IMG/VR virus record: IMGVR_UViG_3300050343_000065
Span: 1 to 35,917 of that record
Strand: one strand, 5' to 3'
DNA from: a virus
Length of the DNA: 35,917 bases
In this document: piece by piece, positions 14,911 through 23,400 of the stretch
How positions within the stretch are numbered: the stretch's first letter is position 1
How the letters are laid out: each line of letters starts with the position of its first letter
Position numbers and translations under genes: made by a program
The notes under the pieces: model-generated
Database searches by the model: none
Told to the model about the DNA's origin: nothing
The model's input: the letters and a program-made list of their open reading frames with translations, nothing else

Positions 14911-15024
14911 TTAATCAGTAATAACCTTAGTAGACATACTACATATAGTGGGTGAACTATCACAATAGTATAAAGTATCTCTAATTGTTTTAAGTGTGTT
15001 TCCACACTCTTCACATTTCTTCAA
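14911..15024 (-). CDS. Possible small zinc-finger protein (37 aa, TTG start)
   Basis: Encodes LKKCEECGNTLKTIRDTLYY, then Cys-Asp and Thr-Ile-Cys: Cys-x2-Cys-x14-Cys-x6-Cys, a plausible zinc site. The only start in frame is TTG (or ATT codons upstream), and no clear ribosome site is seen, so the 5' end is uncertain. Confidence 0.4.
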   Translation of the reverse strand: MKKCEECGNTLKTIRDTLYYCDSSPTICSMSTKVITD

Positions 15025-15292
15025 TATATTAATAATAATCTTTATTTTTTCTTTGGGGCGTGAACAGGCATATATGGGGGTAGGCTCTAATTATTATTTT
15101 CTAATGACCTTGGGTAGCTTACTTGTCTTTCTAGTTGGTCTTACTGGTTGTAAGGTAAGCCTTTCGTGCTCCTGATGCCCACTTTACCTGTATCACTGTA
15201 CTAATAATTATGTTTGTTACTTGCAGAATACTATAGATTCCCTAGAATGTAAAGTATCAGATAAATTCCCTGTTTATCGTACATTAATTAAA

Positions 15293-15356
15293 AGTAGGTA
15301 GGGTGTAAAAACCAGAGGTACTGGAACTTGCAAAAGCTAAAGTACCTCCTTACCTA
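15293..15356. promoter_or_regulatory. Long stem-loop in control region
   Basis: GAGGTACT (15315-15322) pairs perfectly with AGTACCTC (15341-15348), and an outer TAGGTAGG pairs with CTTACCTA (one mismatch). On the - strand the inner stem is followed by TGGTTTTTAC, so it could be a leftward terminator; on the + strand an AT-rich run follows. Could also be a leader RNA element. Confidence 0.45.
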
Positions 15357-15404
15357 TAAAAAAATTTTTCTCACTTACTTCAACAGTATGACTATAGTGT
15401 GTGT

Positions 15405-15430
15405 ACCTAGAAAATCTAGGTGGAGCTATG
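15405..15430 (+). promoter_or_regulatory. Hairpin masking ribosome site of the 36-aa ORF
   Basis: ACCTAGA/TCTAGGT forms a perfect 7-bp stem with AAA loop (15405-15421); its 3' arm includes the AGGTGG that would act as ribosome site for ATG 15428. TATAGT at 15393-15398 is a possible -10 box without a clear -35. Confidence 0.4.
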
Positions 15431-15538
15431 AGGATAGCTTCTATTTATAATAAGAAAGAAAAACTTTCATCTAGAAAACAGTATGTGGTGTACAGTGTAA
15501 AAGAAGAATGTTTTTGTGGATTGTTATATTTTTCATAA
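15428..15538 (+). CDS. Short ORF in a self-contained unit (36 aa)
   Basis: MRIASIYNKKEKLSSRKQYV..., with Cys-Phe-Cys-Gly-Leu-Leu near the C-terminus. It stands alone on the + strand between a hairpin leader and a strong terminator (15564-15590). Either a small early regulator, or a short transcript whose RNA is the functional product. Coding status uncertain. Confidence 0.4.
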   Translation: MRIASIYNKKEKLSSRKQYVVYSVKEECFCGLLYFS

Positions 15539-15563
15539 CAGTTGGACAACTGTACGGAACGAG

Positions 15564-15590
15564 CCCTGTAGCAATACAGGGTTTTGTTTA
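15564..15590 (+). terminator. Rho-independent terminator, rightward
   Basis: CCCTGTA (15564-15570), GCAA tetraloop, TACAGGG (15575-15581), then TTTTGTTTAT. It closes the short + strand unit at 15428-15538 and its U-run overlaps the stop of the convergent zinc-finger gene. Same design, including GCAA loop, as the terminator at 10444. Confidence 0.75.
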
Positions 15591-15791
15591 TAGGGGTTCT
15601 TGTAAATCAGTAGGTGCCTGGCGACCTTTTATTCTTGGATAAGTCTTAGGCTTATGTTTGTTACAGTGTTTAAACTTATTGTACTTAGAAATAACTGTGT
15701 CACATCCTTTGTGAACGCAGACTCTTCCACTACTATATGAAGTAGAGGGTTTGCTATTAGGATATTTATTTCCTTTTATGTAATCACTCAT
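15588..15791 (-). CDS. Actinophage-type CVHKGC zinc-finger protein (67 aa)
   Basis: Start at ATG 15791 (MSDYIKGNKYPNSKPS) is chosen over an upstream in-frame start inside the divergent + genes. The core Cys-Val-His-Lys-Gly-Cys-Asp-Thr-Val-Ile-Ser-Lys-Tyr-Asn, then Cys-Asn-Lys-His, is a short zinc finger I associate with actinobacterial phages, followed by a basic 'YPRIKGRQ' tail. No ribosome site is seen; TATACT on the - strand at 15806-15801 would start transcription near the ATG, implying a leaderless mRNA. Confidence 0.65.
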   Translation of the reverse strand: MSDYIKGNKYPNSKPSTSYSSGRVCVHKGCDTVISKYNKFKHCNKHKPKTYPRIKGRQAPTDLQEPL

Positions 15792-15815
15792 ACAACATAT
15801 AGTATAGGAGATACA

Positions 15816-15881
15816 ATGCCTGGTAAAGGATATAAGCCGAAAAAGGCTATGAAGAAAAATAAAGTAAGAAAGAAAAAGTAA
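15816..15881 (+). CDS. Lys-rich peptide (21 aa)
   Basis: MPGKGYKPKKAMKKNKVRKK plus one Lys, with a strong AGGAG six bases upstream. First gene of the rightward structural operon; TAATG overlap with the next gene. Similar tiny basic ORFs precede terminase in marine phages. DNA or scaffold contact is possible from charge. Confidence 0.6.
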   Translation: MPGKGYKPKKAMKKNKVRKKK

Positions 15882-16138
15882 TGGCTGAATGGCGAGGAAT
15901 GAAAGTGAAGTTAAATTCACCTAGCCCTATATCAAAGGGTGAGCCTGGCTATGGTCGTAAAAAGTCTAAAGTCTTTGTAATGAAAAATGGGAAAGTCAAG
16001 AAAATAATGTTTGGTGACCCTAATATGAAGATAAGAAAAAATAACCCTAAAGCTCGTGCTTCGTTTCGTGCTAGACACAAATGCAGCACAGCTAAGGATA
16101 AAACATCTGCACGATATTGGTCGTGTAGAGCTTGGTAA
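15881..16138 (+). CDS. Conserved marine-phage basic protein (85 aa)
   Basis: Contains GEPGYGRKKSKVFVMKNGK, FGDPNMKIRKNNPKARASF and RHKCSTAKDKTSARYWSC, a sequence type I recognise from many marine phages, next to packaging genes. Two Cys near the C-terminus. Function unknown; basic and probably virion- or DNA-associated. Confidence 0.75.
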   Translation: MAEWRGMKVKLNSPSPISKGEPGYGRKKSKVFVMKNGKVKKIMFGDPNMKIRKNNPKARASFRARHKCSTAKDKTSARYWSCRAW

Positions 16139-16147
16139 GGAGAAAAG

Positions 16148-16288
16148 ATGGCAGCTAAAAAAGGTCTGTATCATAATATAAATAAAAGAAAAAAAGCTGG
16201 TACCAGTAGGTCAAAAAAGAAATCTACAATCAGTCCAAAGGCGTATGCCAATATGAAAGCTGGTTTTCCTAAAAAGAAAAAGAAATGA
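16148..16288 (+). CDS. Conserved marine-phage basic peptide (46 aa)
   Basis: MAAKKGLYHNINKRKKAGTS..., ending in a Lys run. Similar 'KKGLYxNI...RKKAGTSR' proteins sit near terminase in marine phages. GGAG site upstream; its stop overlaps the terminase ATG (ATGA). Function unknown. Confidence 0.65.
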   Translation: MAAKKGLYHNINKRKKAGTSRSKKKSTISPKAYANMKAGFPKKKKK

Positions 16289-18147
16289 AATGTGCAGGTC
16301 CTGACTGTAACAAAAAGTTAAAAAACGGAAACCAGAAATATTGTAGCAATCCCTGTAAACAAAAAGCTGCATACATAAGAAAGAAAAAAGAACCTGTTGT
16401 TGAGTCAGTAGGCGTAACTATTCGTGGTGTTCACTATGAAAAATTTGTTTTAGAATATGCTGCTGATATAGAGAACAGAAAGATAACTCACGCTAAAGTA
16501 GCAGAACTCTTAGATATAAATAAATCTACTGTTACCAGAATGTTTAATGCGTACAAAGAAGATAAACAAGTTGTTAAAGCACAAGAAAACTGGAGTACAC
16601 CACAAGAAGCTACAGCATCATTAAAAGATTTTAAAGAGTTTAGAGATAGGTATTTCAAAACAGAAACTGGTGACCAGTATGAAACTGCTGATTTTCACGA
16701 GAAGTGGATTAATTCTATTATTAAAGCTATTGAAGAAGGTGGAGAGCAAATGATACTTAGCCCACCACGACACGGCAAGACTGACTTACTGACACACTTT
16801 GCTGTATGGCAGATATGTAAGAACCCTAACATCAGGATTATGTGGGTTGGTGGTAACGAAGATATAGCTAAGAATGCTGTAGGTTCTGTACTTGACCAAC
16901 TAGAAAACAATGAACAGTTGATAGAAGAGATATGTGGACCTGGTAATAAATTCCAACCAAAGAACAGAAGTGGTAAGTCCTGGAGTTCTGGACAGTTTAC
17001 TGTAGGTACAAGAACAGTTACAGGTATTAAAAGTCCGACAATGGTGTCTGTTGGTAAAGGTGGTAAGATTCTCTCTCGTGACTGTGATTTAATTATTGCT
17101 GATGACATTGAGGACCACGGAACAACAATACAACCTAGTGCTAGAGAACAGACTAGGCAATGGTGGACTACAACATTATCTTCCAGGAAAGAGGAACATA
17201 CTGCTGTAGTTGTTATTGGCTCTAGGCAACATCCAGAAGATTTATATAACTTTCTTTTAGAAAACCCAGAGATGACCACGATTGTAGAAGAAGCACATAG
17301 TGCAGAATGTATATTGCCAGAAAACGAAATAGAAGTACATACTGATTGTATGTTGTGGAAAACTAAACGAACTTACAAATGGTTAAGGTCAAGAAAGACT
17401 GCAGCTGAAACTACAGGTGGTAAAGCTATTTTTGAAATGGTGTACCTTAACAAAGCATTTGTTGATGGTATTACTATGTTTAACTCTGAGGATATAGATA
17501 ATTGTAGAGATGTTAATAGACTTATAGGTCACATACCAGCTGGTACGCATTTGATTGCAGGACTTGACCCAGCTTCTACTGGATTTCAAGCCTGTGTGTT
17601 ATGGGCTGCTAATCCAGAAACAGGTCAGTTGTACTTAGTAGATATAGAAAACGAAGAAGGTGGAGGAATTATACAAGCTAGAGAGTCTATACAGAGATGG
17701 TATGAAAAATATAATTGTGCTCACTGGGTTATAGAAGAGAACGGATTTCAAAAAGCAATACGACAAGATGAGAAGATTAAAGACCTCTGTGCAAGATTTG
17801 GTATCTATACAGAAGGACATCAGACCCAGAGAAACAAGTTTGACCCAATATTTGGTGTAGGTTCAATGGCACAGTTGTTTAAAGAAGGCTTGATTAATTT
17901 GCCTTATGGTGACCCAAATAGCGAAGTTAAGAGTAATATATATCGTAGACAACTAATTTATTTTTCTTCAGCTGCTAATAAAGCTAAAGGTAATAAAAGT
18001 TACAAATCAGATGTTGTAATGGCATCTTGGTTTCCTTTAAAAGTTATTAGAAGGTTAGGCAAAGAACGCTTGGCTGAGGTAGGATTAGATTATGAACCTA
18101 GTTTTGGAGAATGGAATATAAGCGATATGAATGAGAGTCCTTGGTAA
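16285..18147 (+). CDS. terL: Terminase large subunit with N-terminal zinc finger and HTH (620 aa)
   Basis: Packages DNA into the prohead using ATP and cuts it. Residues 3-24 hold Cys3, Cys8, Cys20 and Cys24, a zinc-finger-like motif. Residues ~70-95 form an HTH (ITHAKVAELLDINKSTVTRMF). The ATPase follows: Walker A Ser-Pro-Pro-Arg-His-Gly-Lys-Thr near 158-166 and Walker B Asp-Leu-Ile-Ile-Ala-Asp-Asp near 267. The nuclease has Ala-Gly-Leu-Asp-Pro-Ala near 425 and Ile-Glu-Glu-Asn near 478. No separate small terminase gene is recognised; the N-terminal HTH may take its DNA-recognition role. Confidence 0.9.
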   Translation: MKCAGPDCNKKLKNGNQKYCSNPCKQKAAYIRKKKEPVVESVGVTIRGVHYEKFVLEYAADIENRKITHAKVAELLDINKSTVTRMFNAYKEDKQVVKAQENWSTPQEATASLKDFKEFRDRYFKTETGDQYETADFHEKWINSIIKAIEEGGEQMILSPPRHGKTDLLTHFAVWQICKNPNIRIMWVGGNEDIAKNAVGSVLDQLENNEQLIEEICGPGNKFQPKNRSGKSWSSGQFTVGTRTVTGIKSPTMVSVGKGGKILSRDCDLIIADDIEDHGTTIQPSAREQTRQWWTTTLSSRKEEHTAVVVIGSRQHPEDLYNFLLENPEMTTIVEEAHSAECILPENEIEVHTDCMLWKTKRTYKWLRSRKTAAETTGGKAIFEMVYLNKAFVDGITMFNSEDIDNCRDVNRLIGHIPAGTHLIAGLDPASTGFQACVLWAANPETGQLYLVDIENEEGGGIIQARESIQRWYEKYNCAHWVIEENGFQKAIRQDEKIKDLCARFGIYTEGHQTQRNKFDPIFGVGSMAQLFKEGLINLPYGDPNSEVKSNIYRRQLIYFSSAANKAKGNKSYKSDVVMASWFPLKVIRRLGKERLAEVGLDYEPSFGEWNISDMNESPW

Positions 18148-19901
18148 TGACACCTGAACAAATACAACACGCTATAACACAGTTACATTTTGATAACCAA
18201 AGTGCATACTCTACTCGTGGTCGTATTCGTGCAATTATGAATGGTGGACCTGATGGTATTCAGGCTTTACTAGGTGACAACCTCAAAGGTTTCCAAGACT
18301 GGCAAGTACCTGTACCAAACCTTATGATGTCAGGACTAGAGCATTTATCACAAAAAATTGGTCGTATTCCTAACTTAAAAGTAGATGTACCTAATGGTAA
18401 GGATAGCGATAGAGCAAGACAGAAAGCTGAAAAGATTGGCAGAATTGTTAATGCTTATGATGATGTACAGAAATTAGATTTACAAATGCCACAAGTAGGT
18501 AGATGGCTACCTGGCTATGGTTTTGCTGTTTGGGTTATTAGAGAGAAAAGAGATGCTAATGGTGTATCTTATCCTATAGCTGAACTTCGTGACCCTTACA
18601 ACTGTTTCCCAGGTTACTTCGGTGCAGACCAACAACCTAAAGATATGGCTATTGTTAGAAGAGTTCCTAAAGAAGCTCTAGCTAGAACATATCCTAAATA
18701 TGCAAATGAAATATTAAATAAAGATGCTTATAACACAGATTTCTTAGGTGTAGGTAATGCCTACGCTTCTGCATATACAGACCAGTACAATGGCTCTTGG
18801 GCTAACAGTAATGGTGATGGCGACCTAATAGCAGAGTACTATAACTTAGAGGGAACTTATATTTTCCATATGACCTCTGCAACTATTCTTGACTTCATAC
18901 CAAATCCACTAGATAGTGGACCTGCCTTTGTCATAGCTAAGAAATTTAGCTTTGATAGATTGCAAGGACAGTATGACCAAATCATAGGACTTATGGCTTC
19001 TATGGCAAAGATTAATGTGATGTCAATAATAGCAATGGAAGATGCAGTGTTTACAGAAACAAACATATCAGGAGAAATAGAATCAGGACAATATCGTAAA
19101 GGTAGATTTGCTGTTAACTATTTAGCTCCAGGTACACAGGTTTCTAAACCAGCATCTAATGTTCCTTATCAGATTTTTCAACAGATAGATAGAATAGAAC
19201 GACAACTTCGTGTCGGTGGTTCATATCCTTCGCAAGATGATTCGCAGTCACCACTTAGCTTTGCTACTGGTAGAGGACTTGAAGAACTAGGAGCATCTAT
19301 GTCACTTATGATTAGAGAGTACCATACTGTTATGGCTGACTCTATAGAAATGATTGACTCTAAAAGATTAGAGTGGGATAAAAAAATGTATGGTGGTACT
19401 AATAAATCACTATCTGGTTATATGGACAATACTTTTTATTCAGAAAACTATGACCCAGCTAAAGACATTAGTTCTTTCCAAACACGAAGAGTGTACGGAG
19501 CTATGGCTGGATATGATGAACCACAGAAAATAGTTACAGGACTGCAATTACTTAATGCAGGAATTATTGATAGTCAAACATTACAAGAAAACTTAGATGG
19601 ACTTGATAATATTGTTAGAGTCAATGAAAGAATTACAAAAGAAAAAGCAGACAAAATATTATTTGAAACACTGTTATCACAAGCCCAACAGGGCGACCCT
19701 AAAGCAACAATGACAGTTGTACAAATAAGAAAAAATCCAGGTGATATGCAAAATATATTGGATAAATTCTTTACTGCAGAGGAACCAGAAATTCCTGAAG
19801 CAGAACAAAGTCTGATACAAGGATTACCAGAAGGAGCTGCCTTGCCACCACAAGGTGCTCCACCTGGTATAGGACAACTACTACAAGGTTTAGGACAATG
19901 A
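18147..19901 (+). CDS. Portal protein (584 aa)
   Basis: Follows the terminase with a TAATG overlap; the ATG at 18147 is preferred to a TTG at 18141. Long protein with a portal-like profile: mixed alpha/beta wing (RWLPGYGFAVWVIREKRDANG, ELRDPYNCFPGYFG), helical stem region, and a low-complexity Gln/Pro/Gly C-terminus (LPPQGAPPGIGQLLQGLGQ). Position between terminase and internal proteins supports the DNA-entry ring role. Confidence 0.75.
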   Translation: MTPEQIQHAITQLHFDNQSAYSTRGRIRAIMNGGPDGIQALLGDNLKGFQDWQVPVPNLMMSGLEHLSQKIGRIPNLKVDVPNGKDSDRARQKAEKIGRIVNAYDDVQKLDLQMPQVGRWLPGYGFAVWVIREKRDANGVSYPIAELRDPYNCFPGYFGADQQPKDMAIVRRVPKEALARTYPKYANEILNKDAYNTDFLGVGNAYASAYTDQYNGSWANSNGDGDLIAEYYNLEGTYIFHMTSATILDFIPNPLDSGPAFVIAKKFSFDRLQGQYDQIIGLMASMAKINVMSIIAMEDAVFTETNISGEIESGQYRKGRFAVNYLAPGTQVSKPASNVPYQIFQQIDRIERQLRVGGSYPSQDDSQSPLSFATGRGLEELGASMSLMIREYHTVMADSIEMIDSKRLEWDKKMYGGTNKSLSGYMDNTFYSENYDPAKDISSFQTRRVYGAMAGYDEPQKIVTGLQLLNAGIIDSQTLQENLDGLDNIVRVNERITKEKADKILFETLLSQAQQGDPKATMTVVQIRKNPGDMQNILDKFFTAEEPEIPEAEQSLIQGLPEGAALPPQGAPPGIGQLLQGLGQ

Positions 19902-20101
19902 AAGATATTAATAATGAATTTGTTGACATAGTCAATTTTTGTTTAGATGATGTAGATGAAATTGGTAATGATATATTATTAGAAAAAAGATTAACTGAAC
20001 CTACAATCTACACAGACCAAATGCCACCAATGGTATTTCCATTTGGTTATATGATTATAAGTTCAACATTTGCTTTTTTTGAAGAGGAAGAGGAAGAATG
20101 A
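19898..20101 (+). CDS. Small acidic protein (67 aa)
   Basis: Acidic N-terminus (DIVNFCLDDVDEIGND), a Pro/Met-rich middle and a C-terminal hydrophobic segment ending in a Glu run. ATGA overlaps with both neighbours. Family not recognised. Confidence 0.55.
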   Translation: MKDINNEFVDIVNFCLDDVDEIGNDILLEKRLTEPTIYTDQMPPMVFPFGYMIISSTFAFFEEEEEE

Positions 20102-20454
20102 GTAGAGCACCTAAAGTAACAAAAACAGCATTAAATGTACCTCCAGCAGGTAGAAACTTTGTAGACAATAGCAAGATGGGTTATGGAGAAAAAGTAGAGA
20201 TGCAAAGATTTTTAGATGAATCACCTACAGTTAGTAATGAAATTGTTACAGATACTGTAGCTCCACAACAAATACCACTTGACCCTACTGTACAAAAACA
20301 ATTAGATTTAGATGTCTTTGCTGGTACTAATAGAAAGAATGAAAATGTACGAACAGGATTAGGTGTACCTAACAATATGAGAAGTACAAGAGAATTAGTA
20401 CAAGAAATGTATGACCTAACAGGTGACCCAGACTTAGCCAGATTATTGAGTTAG
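20098..20454 (+). CDS. Hypothetical structural-operon protein (118 aa)
   Basis: Low hydrophobicity, with basic N-terminus (SRAPKVTKTALNVPPAGRN) and a helical C-terminus (RSTRELVQEMYDLTGDPDLA). Ends one base before the next start. Possibly a head-associated or minor virion protein by position only. Confidence 0.55.
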   Translation: MSRAPKVTKTALNVPPAGRNFVDNSKMGYGEKVEMQRFLDESPTVSNEIVTDTVAPQQIPLDPTVQKQLDLDVFAGTNRKNENVRTGLGVPNNMRSTRELVQEMYDLTGDPDLARLLS

Positions 20455-20455
20455 T

Positions 20456-23400
20456 ATGTCATTTTCAATATTTGATGGCGATATTGCAGATGATGATATA
20501 GCAAGAAAAGAACAAGACAAAAGAAATACACCTTCAACTATAAATGAAGAAATGGCTAAACAAGCTGCTTCTATAGCAAATAAATACCCAACACTTCCTG
20601 CAGGTGCAGTTGTAGGTGCTGCTCGTTTAAACATATCACCTGATGACCCAAGACTACAACAAATTGTAATACAAGATTCAATTCTTAAAGAAGAAGAAGG
20701 ATATGGTGCTGTTAAAACTGCTGGTAAGTTTGCTAAAGAAAAAGGTAAAGCAGGTTTAAGAGGACTGTTTCTTGGTTTTCAATCAGCTTGGGAAGAAGGA
20801 TTACCAGAAAAAGTAAGATACTTAGAAGCTAGACAGCAGGGTATGACACCAGATGAAGCAAAAGCAGCTTCTGAAACAGAGTTGTTTAAAGCTGGTATTA
20901 CAGGTAAAGGTGATTTAGGAGATGGTTTATTTTTAGGAAGCACTGACCCAACAACAACTGATGAGTATAAAAATCTAGTTGAATCAGGTGTTAGTCCTAC
21001 AGATGCAAGACAGTTCGTTTTAGATAATGTTTTAGCTCCACAGATATACGAAGAGCAAAGACTTAAAGCTGAAACAGGAGTACAGTTCCAAGGTGAAAGA
21101 AGAGCTAAGTTTGAAGCAGCAGGTGTTGCTCCAACAGTAACTATTGGTCGTTGGTTGTTTAAACCATTTGATGAAGTTATAGAGCCAGGTACTAAAGCGT
21201 ATAGTTTTATGACTGGTGCTATTGACTTAGCTGCACAAATATTTGCTGACCCTATAGCTTTAGCAACATTTGGTTTATCTAAAGTAGGTAAACTAGGTAA
21301 AACATTTACTTCTTTACAAGATATGAAAAAATTTGAATCTAGTGGATTGATTAATGCTGCTAGAAAAACTATACACGGACCTACATCACAAGCATTCTTA
21401 GCTGGAGATGAAGGGTTAGTATTTAAAAAATTCTTATGGGAAAATGCTGAAGATGGCAATGTAATTATTAAACAAAGTGGTGAACAAATTAAAGACCAAG
21501 AGTTTTTGTTAGGACTTAGGAAACTAAAACAAAAAAATCCAAAAGCTACATATGATGATATTAATAAGCAGCTAACTGATTATGTAGATGATTACTTAGT
21601 TAATAAACAATTAACAAACAATATGCTTCCAACCATAGGAAAAAAAACAAATCGTTTAACAAAAATGATGGACAAAACATACGGAGCCAGAATGGTAACT
21701 GGAGATGTAGATGGTTCATTAGTTCAGATGACAAGATTACTTAATTTAGCTACTGACCAACTGGATGCTGATGCTGCACAAAAACTAAGTAGAAAATATT
21801 TTAACAAAACATTAGATGCTTTAGATAGTGATGATGCACCTACAGAGGTAGTTAATACATTAGTTGAGTTTTTTCAAAAAGATTTTAAAAATCCTATCGT
21901 AAAAAATATGGGTGGAAAAATAAATAAAGATGGAAGTATATTAAGCAAGGCAGATGCTCCTAACGACCCACAGGCGTTGTCAGAATTTCAAATAAAACTT
22001 ATTGAACGAGGAACTAATGTAATGGGTAAATTTTATGCAGATGGTGAAATGGCTAAGACTGCAGGTAGAAAATATAGTAATTTAGATTTAAACTACACAC
22101 CTACATTGCAAAAAATACTAAACAAAAAAGGTAAACCTGTAAATGAAGAAGCCTTGTTGATGAGTCCATTAACAGTTACACAGTTAGCAGATGAAATATT
22201 TTTACCTAATCCAACAGATTTATTAAGAGTAGGTAAAGCATTAGATAGTAAATTAGGACCAGTTGGTAATCAATTCTTTGCTGGTGAAAGTGCAGATACA
22301 GTTCGTAGATTTATGGATAATTATTATGGTGGTTATTTTAAACCATTAGTACTACTACGACCAGCTTGGACAGTAAGAGTTGTTTTAGAAGAACAAATTA
22401 GAATAATGGCATCAGGTATTACTAGCCCTATTAGACATCCAATAGAAACTATAGCTAGAGCGTTTAATGCACCGAGAGAGTCACAACTAGGATTACTAGG
22501 TTCATTTGAGAATAATGCACAATTTATGGATGGAATGACAGAAAGTGCTGGAACATTATCTTCTATACGAAGAAGATATGCAGGAGCAGGTACCTGGGGT
22601 ACAGTTGACAAAGGTAAAAACTTTCAACACTTGGAAGAACGCATCATTTAGAAATGTATTACAAGCATATTTTGACCCTTTGACAAAAGAGTTAGCAGCT
22701 ATACAACTGTTACCTTCAGCTAAAAGAGCAGCAGCTTTAAGAGCTTTAAAGAAAAGAGCTAACACCAAAGGTAGTAGTTTAAACAAAAATATTAAAAAAG
22801 TTACTGGTGCTAAATCACATATGTTTAATGGTGCTGGTAGACAGTCTGCTCCAGGTAGAGCATTATCTGATGAGTTTATAAATTATGTAAATGCTAACTT
22901 AGCAGACATAGCTGGTGGTAGTGTAAAAACTACAACAGCTGGTGGTGCTACAGCAGCATCAAGTAGATGGATTCAAGAAGGTGGTAACCCAGAACTATTA
23001 CAATTTATAGCTAGAAAAGATGCAGTTAATGATTTAGCTGGTTTAAAAAAGGTAGACTTTGATGCTTACTGGAGAGGTGAACTAACTGATAGTGAATACG
23101 ATAGAATTACTACACAACTAAGAAAAAACCAAGAATTAATTAAAAAAGATTTCTTTGATAAGTATTTAGATGTTTTACCTAAAACAGCTAAAGCTGAATT
23201 GTTTTCACAAAAAAGAAGTGTCAATATGGCAAATGATTTTGTAGATAAAGCATTTGATATGTTGATGTCTGTTCCTACTAATAAACTATCTAGGTCTGTA
23301 GCATTTAAAGCTAACTATTGGAATAAAGTAGCAGAGATTGCTGGACATACAAACAAAGCAACATTAAACAAATTAGTTAAACAAGCAGAAAAAGCTGGTA

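Larger units (their letters stand above)
14701..15427. other. Gene-poor control region
   Basis: No long frame on either strand apart from a 37-codon zinc-finger ORF (14911-15024). It holds a GTTTAAAC palindrome without a strong stem (14762-14769), three phased GTATGA repeats (14882-14910), TATGGGGGTA twice (about 14834 and 15073), and a long stem-loop at 15293-15356. Replication origin and/or early regulatory functions are plausible; no known origin motif is recognised. Confidence 0.4.

Noticed and set aside
15117-15174. Tiny lipoprotein-like ORF on the + strand (about 15104-15175)
   Set aside because: Only 23 codons, no ribosome site, and no neighbours suggesting use.
22545-22660. Programmed -1 frameshift in the giant virion gene
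   Set aside because: The AAAAA run lacks a heptameric slippery site with a downstream structure, and similar homopolymer breaks occur in many genes, so a sequence error is likelier.
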